Of a stretch of DNA of 64,000 nt, positions 58,190 through 64,000 are shown piece after piece. The stretch is from Ascaphus truei. Lineage: Eukaryota; Chordata; Amphibia; Anura; Ascaphidae. Each line of letters starts with the position of its first letter. Position 1 is the stretch's first letter. The DNA is taken from NCBI GenBank assembly GCA_036426205.1, contig CM071568.1, forward strand, positions 231,233,727 through 231,297,726, in the 5' to 3' direction. A program made the position numbers and the translations under genes. The notes below the pieces were generated by a model, which saw only the letters and a program-made list of their open reading frames with translations, was not told where the DNA came from and did not search any database.

Positions 58190-58639
58190 CTTTTGCGTTC
58201 TTTTGAATAGGTCTATGGCTTATTTTTCAGTTGTTGTCTGGGACTACTGAACATCCTAGGCCCGCCGGGACTCCCTATGAGGCCCGCAAAGGCCCCCTCA
58301 ACCCTACCTCCCCTTCCTTGGTAGGGAACGAGTGCGCCCATGCAGTAGGAGCGCGCTCCAGCGGTGTGAAGCGCTCCCTCCCGAGCCCGCTCCAGCACAA
58401 GTATGACGTGCTCCCTCCACCCCCGAGCCCACTCCAGCACCAGAATTTGACGCGCTGACCCCCCTGAGCCCACTCCAGCACCTGTAGTTGCCGCACTGAT
58501 GCGCTCCCGCACTGACGCGCTCCCCCCTCCTGGCTGAGGCCCGCCGCCACACTTTTCCCACCGCTGCCGCTTCTTCCGCCACCGCCGCATCTTTCGCCGC
58601 CACCTATTCTTCCGCCGCCGCGATCAGGTAGGCATGGGG

Positions 58640-58890
58640 GGTGGGGAGTGGTTGATGATTAGGGGGACTGCTGAAAGGGACTGGGGGAGATGAAGGTTGC
58701 TGTGAGAGATGAAGGTTGCTGGGAGAGATGAAGGGTGCTGGGGAGATGAAGGGTGCTGGGGGAGATGATGATGAAGGGTGCTGGGGGAGATGATGAAGGG
58801 TGCTGGGGGAGATGATGATGAAGGGTCCTGGGGGAGATGATGATGAAGTGTGCTGGGGGAGATGATGATAAGGGTGCTGGGGGAGATATG
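58640..58890. repeat. Minisatellite GATGAAGGGTGCTGGGGGA
   Basis: About ten units of 20-28 bp containing GATGAAGG and GCTGGGGGA. Together with the CpG-rich 58220-58630 it forms a segment foreign to the BEL/Pao element. Confidence 0.9.
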
Positions 58891-58963
58891 TTGTTTTGTG
58901 CATTTTTTGTATGTCTGCAGTCTTACCAAATAAACCCCATTTTATTCAACAATGTTGTCCTGC

Positions 58964-59545
58964 CTAGTGGATTGATCTAAGAAGGTATAAAAGGTGGTAA
59001 AAGTGCTGGTCTTCCGTGACAGGCTTATAAAAAAAGAAATGTCTAATTTTGAATAATAAATGCTGTTTTATCCGTGCGGCCCGAATCTGTTTTCCTTGGA
59101 GCATTTCTACCCTTCTCACTTTACAAGTTGTGCAGGCCTGTCCTAGGCCATTGTCACATTTCCCCGATGTGAAGATGTTTTTGTGGTTCTCAGGGGTATG
59201 ACCTTGTTTCTTTTCCTTGCTAGGCCTTCCTGTCACTTGGGTGTGGCCAAGGCATGGTTTGAAGAGGGATGTGTGTCCACGTTCTTTACAGTCTTTGGCT
59301 AGATGGGTTATGGAAGCGCAGCACCTGAAGCAAACTCCAAAGTTCTTGCGTTCCTCTATGGACTTCAACCTAAATCCAAAGCACCTGTTAAGTGGGTGTG
59401 GCTTCATGTGTATGGGACATTCCCTGTTTGGGTCCCCTGTTTCCCTGCTTGGAGTGGTAGAATGATTGGGACGTGTGGATGTTTTAGGAGACACGTCTGT
59501 CCTGTGGACCGAGATAGGCATTCTGGTGCTGTCGTATCTTGTCAC
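58964..59545 (-). pseudogene. BEL/Pao zinc-knuckle and protease-proximal fragment
   Basis: 193 codons. Residues about 38-96 contain CPIHMKPHPLNRCFGF and then GVCFRCCASITHLAKDCKER, a pair of Cys/His clusters; CPxH and CFRCC-x5-H-x4-C is the form found in BEL/Pao proteins before the aspartic protease. The protease catalytic DTG is not seen. It follows the gag fragment ending at 59593 after a frameshift. Confidence 0.85.
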
Positions 59546-59592
59546 CGGTCCTTCATTCTTTAGGTTGGTTGCACTGGGTGCAGTAGGTGTAC

Positions 59593-60330
59593 CTAGGGTG
59601 AAGCTGGGTTCATTTTTTGTTCTTTCTGCTTCACGAATAAAGCTCGAGAAGAATGAGAAGTGAGGGAAGGCTTCTCCCTTTTGTATTTTGAACCTTGCAA
59701 AGTCTGTCTTTCTTGGAGGTTGTAAGTTAGCTTCTCCAAGATGGGTTTCACTCCGCGAGCGGAGTCTAGGACGTTGAGACCTGATAGAGCTTGCTCTGCT
59801 CTTGAAGACTCCAATTCCTGCAGCAGATCTCCGATCTCCCGTAACTTCGAATAGTCTTTGGTCGTAATTCTGGGAAAGTTGTCAACTCTCTTGAAGAGTG
59901 CATCTTCGACTGCTTCGGGGCTACCATAGCACTCCTCTAGCCTTATCCATACTAAGTCAAGACCTACTTGGGGGTGGTTTACGTTTGCTGCCCTGAGCCT
60001 CTTTGCATGCTCTGCGGATTCTTTTCCCAACCATTTGGTTAGCAAGCTGAGTTCTTCCCTCGCAGAGAAGCCCAGACTCTTGATTGCGTCCTTGAATGTG
60101 AACTTCCATATTCTGTAGTTCTCAGGACAGTCGTCAAAGTTGGTAAGTCCTGTTTGCACCATGTCACGACGGATCATGTACTTACCCATGTCTGTTAGGC
60201 CTGGTGCATCGGTGTGTTCGTCTCGTTCTGATATGGTTGCTGGGAGGGGCCTTGTGGTCACCTCTTCCTTGATGTGGACGTGCAATGACTGCTGGTTAGT
60301 GTGAGGAGCTGTGTTTCTCTGCGTGGTCAT
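59593..60330 (-). pseudogene. BEL/Pao gag domain (DUF1759-like)
   Basis: 245 codons. Contains GLTNFDDCPENYRIWKFTFK, then a helix-rich segment with LTKWLGKESAEHAKRL, WIRLEECYGSPEAVEDALF and DYSKLREIGDLLQELE. This pattern, in which a short target sequence with W and F precedes leucine-rich helices, is typical of the capsid-like part of BEL/Pao and related gag proteins. It continues from the coiled-coil segment upstream, with a frame change near 60330. Confidence 0.82.
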
Positions 60331-61405
60331 ACCTGTATTGCAAGTGCATCTGTATGCCTGCTGGCGTCTGGATCACTGTTGTGGCTGTTGGTATCCCAGG
60401 TTGAGTGTGCCTTTGAAGAAACGGCATCTTCTCCACATGGACTTTGCAAGTCTTCGGCATCTGTGATATCCTCCTCATCGTGTTGAGATGATGAGCTGGT
60501 GTTGATGCTGGGGAGGCTCCTCACATAGTCTTCAGTGCGTTGGGTTGGATCCTCTGAAGCTATCCGACAGCACGATCGCTCACCGCCATCATGTCGCACA
60601 GCTGCTTCTAAGATTTCGGCTTTGGCTGCGGTGGCAGAGGCGCTGTCCTCTTCCATACAGTACTTAGGGCTTCTAAGTCCGCGTCCAATTTGGCCTTCCT
60701 ACGCGCAGTGGCTGCGGCGGCTGTAGAAACTGCTGTGGTGGCTGCGGCGGTGGCTGCGATTGCATCTCTCTGCTCCTTCTCTTCTATGCGCGCTCTCTCT
60801 GCCCTTATGGCTGCCTCTTTCTGAGCATATGCGGCCCTTGCACAAAAAGGCTCGTGCCTTTGTAGCGCTGTGCTTGCGCTAGAAGCGTTAGACCACGCTG
60901 ACTTTGCTGACCTTGCTGAATGGCTCAATGCGCTGGAGAGCTGTGATGCGGTCTCCCACGCGAGGTCCTTTCTCCTACTCTCAGCTTCCGTGATAACAGT
61001 CTGCATGTGGCTGTCACGTGTCAGGTCAATATTATTCTGTAAGTCACGTTCTTGCAGGCTTTCGCCGAAATTAGTCCTGGTCAAGTAAGTGATATATGTC
61101 TCTGACAGCTCTCGGTAGCATGTGTGATCAGACCTTTATTGAGTTATTGCCCGCTCAAGCTGCTTTTCATAATTGTCAATGCTAGCAACATTGCTTATTT
61201 AAAGTCCTGTTTTTTTCCAGGCCTTCTCTAACTTGTCATGGTGCGCGTCAATGTCAGCTTCATATTTTTCGCGGGCCTTTTGTGTCAGTGTGACTGTCCG
61301 CTTAGGCCTTGCGCCTTCTTGCATCTGTTGCATTTGTGTAGCGGTCTCAGTGTCTGAGTTGTCACTCTCCTGCGTGGTGTCTGGTGGGGGTCTGAGTTCT
61401 GCCAT
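60331..61405 (-). pseudogene. BEL/Pao gag N-terminal, coiled-coil region
   Basis: Frames 61405-61199 (MAELRPPPDTTQESDNSDTE at the start, then charged helix), 61084-60608 (Ala/Glu/Arg-rich coiled coil) and 60656-60327 (Ser/Asp-rich) follow one another on the minus strand. Long charged N-terminal regions occur in some vertebrate BEL/Pao gag proteins. Positions 61198-61085 carry stops. Assignment depends mainly on continuity with the fragments downstream. Confidence 0.68.
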
Positions 61406-61430
61406 GCTGCAGGTGTATGTAGGCCTTTAG

Positions 61431-62204
61431 CCAGTGTGTGTGGCGTGCGGTCTATTACCTGCATCAGCGATGGACGACTGTCTCAGATGGTGCCAGTTGG
61501 TGTTCTACAGCGGTCAGCATAGGGGTAGCTGTACTTACAGGTTTCCATGGCTCTGCCCTGTGTCTTGGCGGATGTCCGGTGGCGTGGCCCTTGGTAGCCT
61601 TAGCCATGGGGACGCAGCTCAGGGGTAGGTGTGACGGATGTATCTCACTGTGTTGCTGTGCAGAGTGTAGACTCAGGCAGGATAGGAGAGCGATAGCGCT
61701 GGGTATAATGCACTGATCTGTGTGGCAGTGCTGTTTGCTCTGTGTAGCTCATAAAGCTGTTTGCTTTGTGTGATAAATACAGTGATTGAAAATAATATTA
61801 ATAAGCCCTATAGCCCAGCGCAAACAATATATAAATGTGTAAATACAATAAGTGAATATTAAGCTTAATGCTAAGTGAAAAGCTGCCAAAGGAGTCTCTG
61901 CCTAACAAATTTCTCACAAACTCATTTACAGATAATAGTACACAAAATGCAGTGACCCGGCACTCCAGACAACAACAATACCCCAGTCCAATGATTAGTC
62001 CATATGGATGAGGAAAGTTCTTTACAATGTTCCAGCTGATGGAGAGATGGTGATTCTGGCTGTTGGTTCTAAACTCCTCCTAGTGTATAATAGACAAAAA
62101 GGGGAAAGACCATTGCGCAGCTACAAGAACCAATAAATGACTCCACAGCAGAATAAAAGTATTGAACTTACAAACATTCTGTGTTGTTGTTCTTTTGAGA
62201 CAAT
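61431..62204. other. Probable BEL/Pao leader or LTR, and flank
   Basis: By position the 5' LTR of the BEL/Pao element should lie here. A CA end may be TCCGTCACA (minus strand, about 61629), but no TG start or second LTR was found. From about 61780 AT-rich DNA follows. Confidence 0.35.
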
Positions 62205-62695
62205 GGGCCTCATGCAGTAAGCGACGAATATGTGAAATCGGCAAGCTTACCGATTAGTCATGTTATTGGCGATTTTCCCTCTCCGTATGCAGTAAGTGCC
62301 GAATGTCTTCAAAATGAAGCCGAAAACAAATCCGCCCACTCTCACGATGATTTGCCGATCACACACAATTGTATCGGCGTGTGTGGCGGGGTGCTGTTAG
62401 GTTGCCCAATCAAAAATCTTGCTGAATCAGGCGAAGCAAGCATGTATTGGATAGCGCGCCATATTTAAAGGCAACGTGTACTGTTAATCATTCTCTGTGT
62501 TGTTGGGAGTGAGAGAGAGAGAGATGCACAGAGCTGGGTGATTTAATATTTGCATATTGACTGAGAGACTTGTTGTGTATTGTGAGAGCTTTGTCCTTTG
62601 TTGTTTTGTTTACATCTTTGTCTTGTTTTCTATGTGGAAGTGTTTCGTGTGATTGGCTGTACATTTGTTTTCTGTTTTTTGTGAGTGCTGTAAGT

Positions 62696-63893
62696 ATGCC
62701 CGCAAAGCGTGGGAAGAGTGATGCTGGTGGGAGTGGTAGTGCTACTCGTGCGAGTACGCGTCAGAGTGAACGTACTGTTCAGGCGAGTGCTGTTGCTAGG
62801 AGTGCGAGTGCTGTTGCTGGGAGTGGGAGTGCTGTTGCTGGGAGTGGGAGTGCTGTTGCTGGGAGTGGGAGTGCTGTTGGTCAGAGTGGGAGTGCTGGGA
62901 GTGGGAGTGCTGTTGGTGGGAGTGGGAGTGCTGTTGCTGGGAGTGGGAGTGCTGTTGCTGGGAGTTGGAGTGCTGTTGCTGGGAGTGGGAGTGCTGCTGG
63001 TGGCTCAGTTGCTGATTGGGTGTCTGGTGGTGGCGTGCTTGCTGGTGGCCAGCTTTTGGAGTCTCTTCCATTGGAAGAAGGAGAGTCCAGTCAGCAGCAG
63101 GCAAGCTCTGAGCCTAAACGTGCTCGGAAGAAACGTGTGGAGAAGCCACGTAATCCTCGCTTCAATGACCAAGAAAATAGGGCTCTTGTCACTGGGATTC
63201 TGGAGCACTATGACAGTCTCTATGGACATTTAGTAGGTAAGTGTACCTTTCCATTTATTCTTCAAATACATGTGATCCTAGGTCATGTGAGTTTTGTTAA
63301 TATGCAAATATGGGTACAGAATATCTTTCTATGTTAATTAGAGTGGAAACACATCTTTTTATCATGCGTCACAAGGACAACAAAACTCAGGCGTACAATT
63401 TGCGATAACTGCATACAATATTAATGCAACCTTGCTTACATGTATAGGTTTAGTAGTGAATGCTCATGTGCTTCACATATTACACCTAAAACAGCATGTT
63501 TGCTTTCTCTTGGAACAGCTAGCAGTGTAGGAAATTGGTGGTTGTATTATTATTAATTAACGTCATATATTTTGTATGTTTTTCAAGCGCGGACAAGTTC
63601 ATCAAGCAAAAAAGAAATGTGGGACACAATAGTAATTGGTGTCAATGCGTGTGGGAATCGTGTCAGGATCAAGGAGAATTGTCGCAAGAGATTTGACGAT
63701 ATTAGGTCAAAATTAAAAAAGAAAATACAAGACCAACGCGTGCATGCTACTGGCACTGGAGGTGGCCCGCCACCACAGCGTCTGATATTAACTCCATTGG
63801 AGGAGCTGCTTCGGGGAAAATTACTTCCCGTCGTCGTGGAGGGTTTGCCCGGTGACAGGGACATCGGAATTTATCCCTCACAATTTCCACCAG
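62696..63893 (+). CDS. Harbinger Myb/SANT-like DNA-binding protein, two exons, partial
   Basis: Exon 1 62696-63236 (ATG, 541 nt, ending with donor GTAG|GTAAGT in phase 1). Exon 2 63588-63893 (acceptor TTTTTCAAG, donor CCACCAG|GTGAGA, phase 1 again). The N-terminus is basic (MPAKRGKSDAGG), followed by a low-complexity Gly/Ser/Ala/Val repeat, then a basic stretch (KRARKKRVEK). The DNA-binding domain spans both exons: RFNDQENRALVTGILEHYDS then KKEMWDTIVIGVNACG and KRFDDIRSKLKKKI, a trihelix/Myb pattern. Proteins of this kind help Harbinger transposases enter the nucleus and bind ends. No stop or frameshift was seen, so the element may be young. The last exon is outside. A domesticated MSANTD-type gene is the alternative, less likely next to these termini. 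Confidence 0.8.
62786..63003 (+). repeat. 21-bp coding minisatellite (GSGSAVA)
   Basis: About ten units of GGGAGTGGGAGTGCTGTTGC type, coding for GSGSAVA with variants, inside exon 1 of the Myb-like gene. Unit length is a multiple of three, so changes in copy number keep the frame. Confidence 0.93.
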
Positions 63894-64000
63894 GTGAGAA
63901 ATATTACTGTACTAGGCGTGTCGTTGCTTACAGTTATTTTAAACATTTCCGCTGCTTTTTATAGTGTCTTCCCAATATAAGCATACCTACATCTATATAT

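Larger units (their letters stand above)
57250..61430 (-). mobile_element. BEL/Pao LTR retrotransposon, decayed
   Basis: Minus-strand fragments in gag-to-pol order: N-terminal gag at 61405, coiled-coil gag, DUF1759-like gag, zinc knuckle, then pol near RNase H. A foreign GC-rich segment (58200-58930) lies where protease and RT should be. Several frameshifts. LTRs were not delimited. The far end of pol, with integrase, is absent. Confidence 0.9.
62205..64000 (+). mobile_element. PIF/Harbinger transposon, 5' part
   Basis: Begins near GGGCCTCATGCAGTAAGCGA, similar to the end of the Harbinger MITE at 21057. A subterminal direct repeat follows: ATGCAGTAAGCGACGAAT (about 62212) and ATGCAGTAAGTGCCGAAT (about 62284), candidate transposase sites. 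Downstream is a spliced Myb/SANT-like gene. Harbinger elements encode such a protein beside a DDE transposase; the transposase and the 3' end would lie beyond the window. The target duplication cannot be checked. Confidence 0.78.

Noticed and set aside
62570..62695. Earlier ATG for the Harbinger Myb-like protein at about 62570
   Set aside because: That frame encodes a hydrophobic Cys/Phe-rich stretch from the leader; the start at 62696 (MPAKRGK) begins a typical basic N-terminus.

Overview
The window reads as vertebrate, most likely amphibian (probably anuran), chromosomal DNA. The only host gene I can support is interleukin-6 (IL6), on the minus strand at about 6.2-11.3 kb. All five coding exons can be placed. 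The splice phases agree, the joined coding length is 684 nt (227 codons plus stop), exons 3 and 4 have the same lengths as in human IL6 (114 and 147 nt), and the promoter keeps an NF-kB/TATA layout like that of mammalian IL6. Organism assignment rests on the repeat types (L2-like LINE, tRNA-derived CORE-type SINE, Penelope-like, Harbinger, hAT and mariner-type MITEs, gypsy and BEL/Pao) and on the divergence of the IL6 protein; the species cannot be named.

Almost everything else is transposon-derived or simple-sequence DNA. 1-3 kb: 3' half of a Ty3/gypsy element with its LTR, then a gag-like remnant. 3.8-4.6 kb: L2-like LINE tail. 6.2-11.3 kb: IL6, with a 42-bp minisatellite in intron 2. 12.7-14 kb: an inverted repeat and CT-rich DNA. 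15-16.2 kb: L1-type ORF2 end. 17.4-19.6 kb: a large foldback element. 21 kb: Harbinger-type MITE. 22-30 kb: LTR-like debris, a solo gypsy LTR and a hAT-type MITE. 32.6-39.5 kb: CpG-rich DNA, kilobase-scale TG/CA arrays and a decayed Penelope-like element (RT plus GIY-YIG). 40-49 kb: many MITEs, a LINE RT fragment, a solo LTR and a SINE. 50.6-51.6 kb: a second foldback element. 52-54.5 kb: purine-rich and GC-rich minisatellites. 57-61.4 kb: decayed BEL/Pao element (minus strand). 62.2 kb to the end: 5' part of a Harbinger transposon encoding a Myb/SANT-like protein.

The least expected structure is a recurring short motif, CTGANGA, a stem-loop, then GAAACGCGT, which resembles the hammerhead-ribozyme cores reported from Penelope-like retroelements. 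It occurs clearly at four sites and in weaker form at several more. Two clear copies lie in the loops of two unrelated-looking foldback elements (17392-19593 and 50583-51608). Both elements have the same order (single-copy tail, arm, ribozyme-like motif, loop, inverted arm) and both are bounded by 15-16 bp direct repeats. I suggest these are non-autonomous foldback retroelements of Penelope type. All identifications were made by reading the sequence; no database search was run.
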